A stretch of DNA of 33,575 nucleotides, taken from the NCBI GenBank assembly GCA_028688225.1, contig JAQTYQ010000034.1, positions 1-33,575 of the forward strand, written 5' to 3'. Of this stretch, positions 15,298 to 23,610 are shown piece by piece. Position numbers and translations under genes: made by a program. Positions within the stretch are counted from its first letter, which is position 1. Each line of letters opens with the position of its first letter. This stretch comes from Opitutaceae bacterium. GTDB lineage: Bacteria; Verrucomicrobiota; Verrucomicrobiia; Opitutales; Opitutaceae. The notes beneath the pieces are model-generated. The model did no database searches, was not told the origin of the DNA, and worked only from the letters and a program-made list of their open reading frames with translations.

Positions 15298-17703
15298 TCA
15301 GCCGGCCGCCTTCTTCGCATTCTTCCAGTGCTGGACCAGCGTCTCGGTGAAATCGAAAAATCGCGCCCCCTCCGGCTTCGCGACCCACCCGCATTTGAGC
15401 GCCACGTAGAAATCGTCGTTCCCCAGGCGCTGGAGCCGGTGGGCCACATTGTACATCTCGATGCATTTCTTGAGCACGCGCTCGCGGGCCCGCTCCGAAA
15501 CCAGGTGGGACCGGGTCCGCCCGCCGGGGCGTTCCTCGGCGCCGAGTTTGAGCTTGGTCATGCCGGCCAGGCGCGGGTCGGCCTCCGTCGTGCCGTAATC
15601 CGTGAGTCCGCCCAGGGTCTCCCCGTCGGCCACGACTTGGGGGAAGAGCTCATTGCGCTGGAGTTTGAGGTTGCTGCGGTTCTTCGCGATGCGGCCATAA
15701 TGCGCCCCCAGGGCGCGATTGTTCGTGTCGACGCCCTCGTTGAGGAGTTCCTTGGTCCAGCCCGCGCGCAGGCAGAGGGCGCGCAGGCTCGGCACTTGGG
15801 CGAAGAACGGCGTCGGCCCGACCTGCTGGTATTCGACCTTGCCGGCCGGATTGACGATGCGCTTGGAAACCAGCCCGCAGAGGATCAGGGTATGCCTGGC
15901 CCGGGTGCAGGCCACGTAGAACAGGTTGACCTCCTCGTCGAGGTTGGAGCGCGGATCGGGCAGCCGGCCCGCGTGCAGCCCCAGGACAAACACGGCGTCC
16001 GCCTCGAGCCCCTTGGCCTGGTGGATGGTCAGCACCGAGATCCGCTTGTCCATGGCCGGATGGTTGCGCAGGTGGCGGTAATAGAGGGGGTGGTCGGTCG
16101 GATCCGTGCGGGAGACGACCATGATCCGGGACTGGGTCCGCTCGAGCAGGTGCTCGATGCGGTTGAAGACCCATTCCGCCTCCTCCTCCTGCGAGAGGAA
16201 GGGCTTGGTCACTTCGATCCGTCCTTCCTCTTCGAAGATGGTGGTCGAGGGCTTCACCTTTTCGCGGTAGGAAGGCAGGGTCGTGATGATCTCATTGCCC
16301 AGGGCCACGATCGCCCGGGCGGAGCGGAACGAGCAGGTCAGTCCCAGGAGCTTGGCCGGATGTTTGGCGCGATGACGCTCGATCATCTCGAGAAACCCCC
16401 GCGGGCTCGCCCCCCGCCAGACGTAGATCTGCTGCTTGGGGTCGCCGATCGCGACGTTCATGTACGGCACGCCGTCCTTGGCGTAGAACAGGCGCAGGAT
16501 GCGGTGCTGAAAATCGGAATTGTCCTGGCATTCGTCCCAGAAGACATATTTCGCCCGGATGATCCGGGGATACTCCTCGTTGCGTTCCAGCAGCTCGGGG
16601 TGGACCTCGCAGGCGTGCACGAAGGCGGTCGTCTGATCGCCGAATTCGCGCAGCAGGAAGTGGGTCTTCACGTCATGCCACTTCTTCGAAAGGAAGAGGA
16701 ATTCCTTGTAGCCCTTGAGATGGTCGCAGGCGGCGAGCTGTTCCTCCACCATGCCGCAGGCGAGCTTCTCCGGGGCATAGATCGGATGATACCCCCGGGC
16801 CCGGCCGAGCTCCTGGACGGCGATGAATTCCTCGCGTTTCTGGTTGAGCCGTTCCCAGGCGAGGACCTCGCCCGGCCCCTTGGCCTGGTCGGTCGGTTCC
16901 AGCGCCTTGCCCTGCTTCAGGGCGTGGTCCATCTGCCGCAGCCGTTCCTGGTGCCGGTGCCAGATCTGCAGCGGGCCCCGCCAGAAATCCGGGTCGATCG
17001 CGTCGGTGGCCGCCAGCTCGAGGCCGGCGAGCATTTGATCGAAGTCCTCCCCCCATTTGATGACATCGCAGTCCGGCAGCGGTTGTTCGGCATAATGGCG
17101 GAGGATCAGGTCCAGCAGCATCTCGCCGACATCCTCGCCGGCCATCCACGGCCAGCGCCCGCTGAATCGATGGCAGGCCTGGAGTTCGGCGCCGGTGGCT
17201 TCGGCGAACGGCAGTGGCGCCGGCTGCCCCTGGGTGTCGGCGCGCAACGTGGGCAGGTTGAGGATGGCGCGCAGGCGGGCGTGGGTGTCCGGATCGACCT
17301 CCATCCAGGCCTTGAAGACCAGCGGGTGTCGCAGCCAGCTCCGGACATAGCTGTCGAGCGTGCGGGCGATGCGATAGTCGTCCCCGTTGGCCTTGACCGG
17401 GATGGGAACGCCGCGTTCCGCCAGCCGGCCCTTGATCTCGGCGTCATAAACGGCGGCCGCCTTGCGGGTAAAGGTCAGGCAGAGGAATTGCCGGAGGATG
17501 CGGCGCTGGTCGGCGTCGGCCACGTGGCCGGCCAGGTTCGGGTAAAGGGCGTGCTCTTCGTCGAGATAGCGGCGCACCATCAGTTCGGCCGTGGTGGTGG
17601 TCTTGCCGGTGCCGGCGTTGGCGACGACGATCACCGGGCCCGAGGTCATCTCGTAGATCCGCTCCTGCTCCGCGCTGTAGACCAAGCTCATGGGGGTATC
17701 CAT
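15298..17703 (-). CDS. UvrD/Rep-family superfamily 1 DNA helicase
   Basis: An ATP-dependent 3'-5' DNA helicase of about 801 residues. The motifs run in order: Q-motif region YSAEQERIYE; Walker A ANAGTGKTT (G31-T35 with this start); Walker B WDECQDNS; motif III GDPKQQIYVWRG; motif IV CSFRSA; motif V TIHQAKGLEAD; motif VI FYVACTRARHT. The region between Walker A and B is longer than in UvrD and contains a 2B-like insertion I cannot classify. It follows the GspF-like gene in the same direction with a gap of about 50 bases. A GTG at 17748 or the ATG at 17691 are other possible starts. As an element-borne helicase it may unwind DNA for replication, transfer or repair; which one is not shown. Confidence 0.9.
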   Translation of the reverse strand: MDTPMSLVYSAEQERIYEMTSGPVIVVANAGTGKTTTTAELMVRRYLDEEHALYPNLAGHVADADQRRILRQFLCLTFTRKAAAVYDAEIKGRLAERGVPIPVKANGDDYRIARTLDSYVRSWLRHPLVFKAWMEVDPDTHARLRAILNLPTLRADTQGQPAPLPFAEATGAELQACHRFSGRWPWMAGEDVGEMLLDLILRHYAEQPLPDCDVIKWGEDFDQMLAGLELAATDAIDPDFWRGPLQIWHRHQERLRQMDHALKQGKALEPTDQAKGPGEVLAWERLNQKREEFIAVQELGRARGYHPIYAPEKLACGMVEEQLAACDHLKGYKEFLFLSKKWHDVKTHFLLREFGDQTTAFVHACEVHPELLERNEEYPRIIRAKYVFWDECQDNSDFQHRILRLFYAKDGVPYMNVAIGDPKQQIYVWRGASPRGFLEMIERHRAKHPAKLLGLTCSFRSARAIVALGNEIITTLPSYREKVKPSTTIFEEEGRIEVTKPFLSQEEEAEWVFNRIEHLLERTQSRIMVVSRTDPTDHPLYYRHLRNHPAMDKRISVLTIHQAKGLEADAVFVLGLHAGRLPDPRSNLDEEVNLFYVACTRARHTLILCGLVSKRIVNPAGKVEYQQVGPTPFFAQVPSLRALCLRAGWTKELLNEGVDTNNRALGAHYGRIAKNRSNLKLQRNELFPQVVADGETLGGLTDYGTTEADPRLAGMTKLKLGAEERPGGRTRSHLVSERARERVLKKCIEMYNVAHRLQRLGNDDFYVALKCGWVAKPEGARFFDFTETLVQHWKNAKKAAG

Positions 17704-17753
17704 CGGTTGGCGCGAAGTTAGCAGGCCTTTGGTCGCCCCGACCGGCACCGGGA

Positions 17754-19001
17754 TTATTTCAGGACGGCGGCCAGGCGGAAGGTGGGCAGGAGCGAGGCGA
17801 TCACGACGAAGCCCACGAGGGAGGCGGCGATGACCAGGGCGGCGAATTCGAGCAATTTGGGCAGGACGTCGAGCTTGGCTTCGGCGCGCTGTTCGCAGTC
17901 GTCCGCGACGGAATTGAGCAATTCGGACGTGGACCCGGTGGCGGCGCCCAGATGCAGCAGGTCGATCCAGCGGACTTCGACATCGCCGATGATGTCGCGG
18001 TGCTGGCTGGCGGCCTCGAAGAAGTCGATGCCCTGCATGGCGATGGTTTCATGCACGGCGTGCAGGAAGCGGCGGGTGCGCCGGTGACTGACCGAACGTT
18101 CGGTCATGGCCAGGGCCACGGTGACCGAGCGGCCGCTGTCGATGAGGATGGCGAGCGTGCGGAGCATGCGGCTGTTGCGAATCTGGGCCAGGAGTCTCCC
18201 GAGCACGGGCAGATGGTCGACTTTGTCCTGGACGGATTCGTACTGCTGGTAGGCCCGCCGCGCGACCCACACCAGGATACCCAGCAGGGCGGGTACGGCC
18301 AACGCGACCAGCGGGTTATCCTTCACCGCATTGACGGCAAACAGCAGGATTTGGGTTGGCACGGGCAGCTGCCCCTTGGCCTTGGCGGCGGCATAGAGCT
18401 GGGCCATGGCCGGAGCCTGGACCGTGGCGATGAAAATGGCGGCGCCCAACGCGCCCACCACCGTGATCGCCGGGGTGAGCAAGGCCTGCACCAGCCGCCC
18501 GGCGAGCTTGACCCGTCTCTCCGAGAGGCCCGCGAGCATTTCGACCACGCGCGGGGTCTCGCCCACGCCCACGGCCGCCCGGAGGCGTTCCACGTGCTCC
18601 AGGGGCAGCACCCCCTTGAGGCAGTCGAGCATGGCATCGGACCCGCGTGCGATGATCACGGGATCGATGGCGTTGGCGACGGCATCGGCGAGCAGCGCAT
18701 TTTCAATCCAGGGGGCCATCGTCCGAAAGGCGCTCGGCAGCGAGGCATCGGCGCGGAGCGCGCTGCGCAGCTCGATATAGAAGCTGCGCAGATCGCGGCC
18801 GCTGGGTCTGCGTTGGCGGGCGACCCGGGAGACCAGTTCGTCCATCAGCCCCGCCCGCGCGATCGTCAGCCGGCCGCCGCGGGGAACCATCACCAGGCGC
18901 TGGGCCAACTCGCGGGAGCGGGCCAGCACCGTGCGTTGGGTGCGGATTTTAGAGCCGGGGGCGGCGATCGTGAGGCGGTATGCGGATAATGATTCAGCCA
19001 T
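17754..19001 (-). CDS. GspF/PilC-family inner-membrane platform protein
   Basis: A 415-residue protein with the GspF/PilC layout: a cytosolic N-terminal part, a first domain, a membrane segment (LTPAITVVGALGAAIFIATV), a second membrane segment (NPLVALAVPALLGILVWVA), then a second GspF domain and a C-terminal segment (LEFAALVIAASLVGFVVIA). It forms the membrane platform on which pilins are assembled by the extension ATPase, and it is the only platform protein in the window. The ATG at 19001 is chosen because AGGAG lies seven bases before it; the frame remains open upstream to 19172. Its neighbours are a VirB2-like T4SS pilin upstream and a helicase downstream, not the main pilus operon, which ties the two machineries together. 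Confidence 0.87.
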   Translation of the reverse strand: MAESLSAYRLTIAAPGSKIRTQRTVLARSRELAQRLVMVPRGGRLTIARAGLMDELVSRVARQRRPSGRDLRSFYIELRSALRADASLPSAFRTMAPWIENALLADAVANAIDPVIIARGSDAMLDCLKGVLPLEHVERLRAAVGVGETPRVVEMLAGLSERRVKLAGRLVQALLTPAITVVGALGAAIFIATVQAPAMAQLYAAAKAKGQLPVPTQILLFAVNAVKDNPLVALAVPALLGILVWVARRAYQQYESVQDKVDHLPVLGRLLAQIRNSRMLRTLAILIDSGRSVTVALAMTERSVSHRRTRRFLHAVHETIAMQGIDFFEAASQHRDIIGDVEVRWIDLLHLGAATGSTSELLNSVADDCEQRAEAKLDVLPKLLEFAALVIAASLVGFVVIASLLPTFRLAAVLK

Positions 19002-19075
19002 GGGCGCTCCTGGGATCCAGGACAACCTGTCTGTCGCCCGCGCGCAGGCCGCGGGTGGAATCCGGGGGTGAAAGT

Positions 19076-19417
19076 CTAGCTGTTCGAGCCGAACTGCCAG
19101 AGGGCGTACACAATCCGGGACGCGTAAGCCGCGCCGATGATCGCGATGCCGACGAAGAGCAGGTCGACCCATTTCTTATTCTTCCAGAACCGGATGAACT
19201 CGACGGTGGCCACGACGAAGAGGACCAGCTGCGCCACGCGGGTGACAATGTTCCCCACGGTGCCGAGCTTGGTGCTCACGTCGCTCAGGTTCCCGTCTTG
19301 GAGGTTCCAGAAATTCGAGGCGCTCTGGGCGAGGGCCTCGACCGGCAGCAGCATCCCGGCGGCAAGCACCGCCAGGAAGGCGAAAACGTAGCGTGAGGTC
19401 AGGTTGGATCTTTTCAT
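19076..19417 (-). CDS. VirB2/TrbC-like conjugative pilin
   Basis: A 113-residue protein with a cleavable signal peptide (VFAFLAVLAAGMLLPVEALA, probable cut after ALA). Two membrane helices follow (VAQLVLFVVATVEFIRFW and WVDLLFVGIAIIGAAYAS), separated by a short basic loop NKK. This is the VirB2/TrbC pilin plan, although the mature part is slightly longer than usual. The frame could start at 19441, but that ATG lies within the TATCAT motif, so 19417 is preferred; this leaves a leader of about 16 bases. It is divergent from the T4SS operon at 19553 and upstream of the GspF-like gene. Confidence 0.72.
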   Translation of the reverse strand: MKRSNLTSRYVFAFLAVLAAGMLLPVEALAQSASNFWNLQDGNLSDVSTKLGTVGNIVTRVAQLVLFVVATVEFIRFWKNKKWVDLLFVGIAIIGAAYASRIVYALWQFGSNS

Positions 19418-19438
19418 GTGGTTTTCAGGTTGTGCTGA

Positions 19439-19452
19439 CATGATAGCGGCCC
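19439..19452 (-). promoter_or_regulatory. Promoter motif before VirB2-like pilin
   Basis: Leftward reading gives GGGCCGCTATCATG, with TATCAT at 19440-19445. Unlike most copies, the base after ATG is T and the start codon is 22 bases beyond the hexamer, so a short leader is expected. The 20 bases ending here are identical to those before the TrbL-like gene (26400-26419). Confidence 0.55.
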
Positions 19453-19536
19453 GCCGGGGGGGGGCGCCGCCTGCCGGGCCCGGCCGCCTGCCGTTGACCC
19501 TGCCCGCCCGCGTCTTCGGCCCGACCCCGCGTCACG

Positions 19537-19552
19537 CCGCTATCATGGCGTC
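19537..19552 (+). promoter_or_regulatory. Leaderless-type promoter motif heading the T4SS block
   Basis: GCCGCTATCATGG precedes CGTC and the ATG at 19553. TATCAT is at 19541-19546 with a six-base gap to the start codon. A TTGACC at 19494 is too far upstream to be its -35 element. Confidence 0.62.
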
Positions 19553-20068
19553 ATGTCCTTTCACCGCGTTACTCTCGTCTGCCTTCTCCTGGGCGCGTCG
19601 GCCCTCGCCCGGGGCCAGAGCAATCTTCCCCTCGGCCTGCCCGCCGATCAGATCCTTCCGCTCTCCCTCGACGGGTACAAGCTGGTCAGTCTCGACCGCA
19701 CCAAGGAATTGGTCTTCGACTTGGGCGACAAGCGGGTGACCGTCGAGGTCCCTCTCTTCGTGTACCTGCCCGAGGCCGATCTCGTCGCGGGCAAACTCGC
19801 CGGCCTGAAGGCCATCCAGGCGGAACTGGGGCGGCTGGCTTCGCAGCGTGATCCGGTAGATCCGCAGCGGCTGATGACGCTGTTTCTGGCGCTGGATCGC
19901 ATCACCTCCCAATCCGAGACGGTGAAACTGGCGCCAGCCCCGGCCGGCAAGAACTCCACCCCGCCCGTCACGACCGTCAAGGCCGCCGCAACCACCGAGG
20001 CGAAACCCGCGCCCCCCGCGGACAATCCCCCGGAGGATAATCCGCTCGCCAAGGCAATCAAGCACTAG
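19553..20068 (+). CDS. Exported protein of unknown function, first gene of the T4SS operon
   Basis: A 171-residue protein with a signal peptide (VTLVCLLLGASALARGQS), a soluble domain of about 100 residues, and a low-complexity Ala/Pro/Thr C-terminus. No family recognised. There are no cysteines in the mature part. Its start is set by the six-base spacing from TATCAT. It ends three bases before the VirB3-like gene, so it is probably a periplasmic component made together with the T4SS; a VirB5- or VirB9-type role cannot be supported. Confidence 0.7.
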   Translation: MSFHRVTLVCLLLGASALARGQSNLPLGLPADQILPLSLDGYKLVSLDRTKELVFDLGDKRVTVEVPLFVYLPEADLVAGKLAGLKAIQAELGRLASQRDPVDPQRLMTLFLALDRITSQSETVKLAPAPAGKNSTPPVTTVKAAATTEAKPAPPADNPPEDNPLAKAIKH

Positions 20069-20071
20069 GCC

Positions 20072-20446
20072 ATGGCCATGGAGAACATCGACAACATCAG
20101 CTACCCGCGAAATCTGAACCGGCCGACCTATATCATCTGGCGCTTCACCCACCGCGATGTCGGCGTGATCGCCGGAGTTTTCTTCGTGCTGTATTTACCG
20201 GTGGTGCTCTGGACCAATTATCCGGTCGGTTGGGCCAGCCTGGCCGGCGTGGCCTTTATTCTCTACCGCGGCGTGGTGGTCGCGGTGAAACCCCGCGGCT
20301 GGGATGCGCATGTGCTGCAGGGCTTCCTCGCCCCCAAGCAGCTGGTGGCCGGCCACACGCTCCGCCGCATCCTGGTGCGGGACGAGGTGGCGGTCGCGCC
20401 CGGCCTCTGGGAAAAACTCCGGGAAAGGATGCGCCATGGTCGCTGA
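20072..20446 (+). CDS. VirB3-like inner-membrane protein
   Basis: A 124-residue protein with two adjacent membrane helices (VGVIAGVFFVLYLPVVLW and PVGWASLAGVAFILYRGVVV) after a cytosolic N-terminus, and a basic cytosolic tail. Together with its position directly before virB4 this fits VirB3/TrbD/TraL. VirB3 helps anchor VirB4. A second in-frame ATG at 20078 is also possible. The stop overlaps virB4 by 11 bases. Confidence 0.72.
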   Translation: MAMENIDNISYPRNLNRPTYIIWRFTHRDVGVIAGVFFVLYLPVVLWTNYPVGWASLAGVAFILYRGVVVAVKPRGWDAHVLQGFLAPKQLVAGHTLRRILVRDEVAVAPGLWEKLRERMRHGR

Positions 20447-23072
20447 CCGCCATTCCGGCCTGGCCACGCTCAGTCATCCACTCGAGGCCCTGGGGGCGCA
20501 GGTGCCGCTGGTGGACCTTTCGGGCGGGATCATGATCTTCCGCGACGGCTCGCTGGCGGCCGGCTTTTCCCTGCAGGTCCCGGTGACGAGTTTGCTGCCC
20601 GACGAGCTGCGCTATCAATACTTCGACGGGCTGCGGGTGGCCCTGCGCCTGCTGCCGCCCGACATCGGGGCCCAAATGGTATATGGGCAGGAGTCCCGCC
20701 CCGCCGATGTCGTGCCCCTGTTGGAATTCAAGGGCGAGCTGCCTTCGCTGGTGCAGGCGGCGGTGCGCGCCCGCACGGCCGCCCTGGCCGCCGCCCTAGC
20801 CGCCGGACGCCTGCGGGTGACGACCCTGGACTTCTATGTCAGTGTCCCTCCGCCCGTTCCTCCCCGGCAGCTCAGCCGCCGCGTCTCGGAATTGGCCGGC
20901 AATTATCTGGCCAATGCCCCGGCCCGGTTCTCGGGTTTCATGGACACGGTGGATCGCAGGCTATTCCGGCCCGTGGAGGCCGCCCTGAATTCGCTATTCG
21001 ATCCTTATGCCGGGACCGCCATCCTCGCGCTTGATGAGTATCAACGGGCCCGGGCGCGACTCGTGGCCGTGGCCGAACAGGTGCAAACCAGCCTGCTGCA
21101 GGGCGGTTTCAATCCCCGCCCGCTCCAGGCCGACGATCTCCTGCGCCGGCTCTACCGCCGGTGGAATCCGGGCAAATTCGAGGCCGGCTTGGTGCCCCGC
21201 CCCTACCGCGCCAACACCTCCGTGCCGGTCGCGGAGCACTTTATTTCGAGCGATTTCGACTGGGATCCCTCCGGCCGACGGGTGCCCAAAGGGCTGTTCT
21301 TTCTGGATGGTTACTACCATCAGGTGCTGACCCTGCGCATGCCGCCCGAATGGATCAGCTTCCCCCATTTTGAGGAGATCGGCCTGTTCAGCGGCCTCAA
21401 CCGGCTGGAGTTGGTCGTCAATCTCAAGCCCGGCAGCACCGCCGATCGGATCAAGGCGCTGCAGGACGAGCGCAAGGCGATCGAAAACAATCAAAAAAGC
21501 GAACTGAACGCCCGCAAACTGGAGGAGATCAGCCTGGAGTTGCGGGAACTCGGCACCGGTGAGGAGAAAACCTGGCTGGCGCAGCATCTGTTTCTCTTGC
21601 GCGCGCCGACGCCGGAAGAACTCGCCCGGCAGGCGCAGACCTTGCAGTCGGCCGGCCAGCGCGCCCAGAGTGCGGAAATCACCGAGGAAATCCACCGGGT
21701 CCTCGGCTACTGGCTCGCGGCCCAGCCGGGCTGGAGCCGCGATCAGGATCTCAACCGCCACAATATCTTCAACACCCGCCAGCTGGTGGCCACGCTCCCG
21801 GCCTTCGGCGGCGAACGGGTGGAAAAGGGCGACCGGATCGGGGCGGTCTACGAAACGACCGACGGGAGCCTGTTCAACCTCTTCCTGCACAACCCGCGGA
21901 AGATGTCCTCGCCCAACCTCCTGGTCGTGGGTGCTCCCGGCAAGGGCAAGAGCGCGAACGCCAACACCCTCTTCACCCAGCTTTGCCGGCACCAGCCCCG
22001 GCTCGCGATCATCGACATCGGCTCATCCTACCGGCGGCTTTGCGAGAGCCTGGGCGGGGCGTTTATCCGCTATGATATCCGATCCGACCACTGCCGGATC
22101 AATCCCTTCGATGTTTTTCGCGGCCGCTCGGCGGACCCGATCCATTTCCAGGCCGTGATCCTGCTCCTGGCCATGATGGTGCAGGAAAAAGGCGGCAACG
22201 CCGCCGGCTTGAAGAATGAGGAACGCGCCGCCCTGGAGGACGCCCTCACGACCATGATCCGCCAGCGCCAGGGCAAGACTTTTTTCCTCGGCGATTATCG
22301 CGAGACCCTGCAATCACTCGGCACCCGCGCCGCCAACGACCTGGCGACGCGACTCCTCCCCTATGTGGCCGGGGGCACCTACGCCCATATCTTCGACGGG
22401 CCCTCCAATGTGCCCACCCAGGCCAAGATCGTCGTTTTCGAACTCAAGCAGTGCAAGGAGAACTCCCCCGAACTTCTGCCCGTCGTCTTCCAGGTGATCT
22501 TGCAGCACATCGTGGCACTCGCGAATGATTTTCCGGACGATCTCAAGGTCCTGGGCATGGACGAGGCGCACCAGCTGCTCGCGGAGCCGACGATCCGCCA
22601 GTTCGTCGAGCTGGCGTTCCGCACGTTCCGCAAGCTCGACGTCGGCATCGTGGGCATCTCCCAGGGCATCCAGGATTGGATCATCCCCGAAAAGCCGATG
22701 GCGATCCTCCAGACCGTGTCGGCGGTGCTCGCGTGCGGCCAGTCGCCCGAAAGCGCGGACCAACTGGCAAACATCTATCATCTGAGCGCCAACGAAAAGG
22801 CGGCGTTGCAGAACCTCCAGATGGTGCATGGCTCGTATGCCGAGGCCATGGCGATCCAGTTTACCCCCCAGGGGCGCCAATCGGTCGTCTGCATCAACCG
22901 GATGCAGCCGATCGAATACGCCATGTCGACCACGGATCCCGCGGACCTGCGGGTTCTGGCCCGGCTGGAGGACCGGCTTAAGTCGGTGACCGAGGCCACG
23001 TTGGAGTTCGCCCGCAGGTACCCGCGGGGTGTACGCGCGGCCGGCGGTCCCGCTCCCGAGGACGACGTTTAG
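20436..23072 (+). CDS. virB4: VirB4/TrbE-family T4SS ATPase
   Basis: An 878-residue ATPase that energises T4SS assembly and substrate passage at the inner membrane. The N-terminal half is the CagE/TrbE/VirB4 domain. The C-terminal motor has Walker A GAPGKGKS (499-506) and Walker B VLGMDEAHQLL (D709, E710), followed by the VGISQG stretch typical of VirB4/TraC. The length is a little above the usual 800. The start at 20436 is chosen because AAAGGA lies seven bases upstream and it overlaps the VirB3-like gene by 11 bases; an open frame from 20304 is a shadow of that gene. This is the hallmark gene showing that the rightward block is a T4SS. Confidence 0.92.
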   Translation: MVADRHSGLATLSHPLEALGAQVPLVDLSGGIMIFRDGSLAAGFSLQVPVTSLLPDELRYQYFDGLRVALRLLPPDIGAQMVYGQESRPADVVPLLEFKGELPSLVQAAVRARTAALAAALAAGRLRVTTLDFYVSVPPPVPPRQLSRRVSELAGNYLANAPARFSGFMDTVDRRLFRPVEAALNSLFDPYAGTAILALDEYQRARARLVAVAEQVQTSLLQGGFNPRPLQADDLLRRLYRRWNPGKFEAGLVPRPYRANTSVPVAEHFISSDFDWDPSGRRVPKGLFFLDGYYHQVLTLRMPPEWISFPHFEEIGLFSGLNRLELVVNLKPGSTADRIKALQDERKAIENNQKSELNARKLEEISLELRELGTGEEKTWLAQHLFLLRAPTPEELARQAQTLQSAGQRAQSAEITEEIHRVLGYWLAAQPGWSRDQDLNRHNIFNTRQLVATLPAFGGERVEKGDRIGAVYETTDGSLFNLFLHNPRKMSSPNLLVVGAPGKGKSANANTLFTQLCRHQPRLAIIDIGSSYRRLCESLGGAFIRYDIRSDHCRINPFDVFRGRSADPIHFQAVILLLAMMVQEKGGNAAGLKNEERAALEDALTTMIRQRQGKTFFLGDYRETLQSLGTRAANDLATRLLPYVAGGTYAHIFDGPSNVPTQAKIVVFELKQCKENSPELLPVVFQVILQHIVALANDFPDDLKVLGMDEAHQLLAEPTIRQFVELAFRTFRKLDVGIVGISQGIQDWIIPEKPMAILQTVSAVLACGQSPESADQLANIYHLSANEKAALQNLQMVHGSYAEAMAIQFTPQGRQSVVCINRMQPIEYAMSTTDPADLRVLARLEDRLKSVTEATLEFARRYPRGVRAAGGPAPEDDV

Positions 23073-23096
23073 CCTAATCCGTCCGCCCCGGTTTGC

Positions 23097-23111
23097 GGGC
23101 CGCTATCATGG
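23097..23111 (+). promoter_or_regulatory. Leaderless-type promoter motif before lipoprotein
   Basis: GGGCCGCTATCATGG followed by CAAC and the ATG at 23116; TATCAT is at 23104-23109. It lies in the 43-base gap after virB4, splitting the T4SS block into separately transcribed parts. Confidence 0.65.
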
Positions 23112-23115
23112 CAAC

Positions 23116-23583
23116 ATGCGAACCATGCATTTTACCCTATCCGCGTCCTTGATGGTCGCGCTGTTGAGCGGCTGCGTCTACCCTCGCCCCGGCGCGGGCC
23201 AGGCCCCATCGGTCGGGGCAGGGGGCGCCATGGCGACGACCCTGGGCGCGGCGGGTGGTGCGGCGATAGGCTATGGCATCAAGGGCAAGGACGGAGCCTT
23301 GATTGGCGCCGCGGCCGGCGCCGCGGCGGCCGCCCTCGGACAGAAAGCCGTGGGCACGTGGTATAACGACCAAATCGCCGAGGCCCGGGAACAGGGCGCG
23401 CGTGACGAGCGCATCAAGGTGATGAACGAATACTGGAAATCCAATGCGGTCGACAAGGCTCATGAGCGCCCGGTCTCTTCATCGGACAAGAACAGCAAGA
23501 CTGCGACGATGGTTTATCCCCCGGGTGTTTACGACGGAGTCCTTTATGGCCCCCGGACCGAAGAGGTGCCGGTCGCGAACTAG
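23116..23583 (+). CDS. Glycine-zipper lipoprotein
   Basis: A 155-residue lipoprotein. The signal peptide ends in the lipobox LLSGC (Cys20), so it should be lipid-anchored, probably in the outer membrane. Residues about 35-75 form a glycine-zipper segment (AAGGAAIGYGIKGKDGALIG) of the kind that inserts in or packs against membranes, followed by a polar tail. In T4SSs small lipoproteins (VirB7, TrbH/TrbK) stabilise the outer-membrane complex; that role is inferred from position between virB4 and the TrbJ-like genes. The ATG at 23116 is fixed by the motif spacing. Confidence 0.78.
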   Translation: MRTMHFTLSASLMVALLSGCVYPRPGAGQAPSVGAGGAMATTLGAAGGAAIGYGIKGKDGALIGAAAGAAAAALGQKAVGTWYNDQIAEAREQGARDERIKVMNEYWKSNAVDKAHERPVSSSDKNSKTATMVYPPGVYDGVLYGPRTEEVPVAN

Positions 23584-23610
23584 CCGGTGCGCCCCAACCA
23601 CATTCTCCCC

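Noticed and set aside
15328..17721. 797-codon open frame on the + strand
   Set aside because: Antisense shadow of the UvrD-like helicase; the helicase motifs on the other strand are complete.
19494..19499. TTGACC as a -35 element for the T4SS promoter
   Set aside because: It is 41 bases from TATCAT; the normal spacing is about 17, and no other copy of the motif has a -35-like sequence.
20304..20435. Longer N-terminus for VirB4 starting at 20304
   Set aside because: This part overlaps the VirB3-like gene in another frame and reads as low-complexity Arg/Ser sequence; the ATG at 20436 has a Shine-Dalgarno site.
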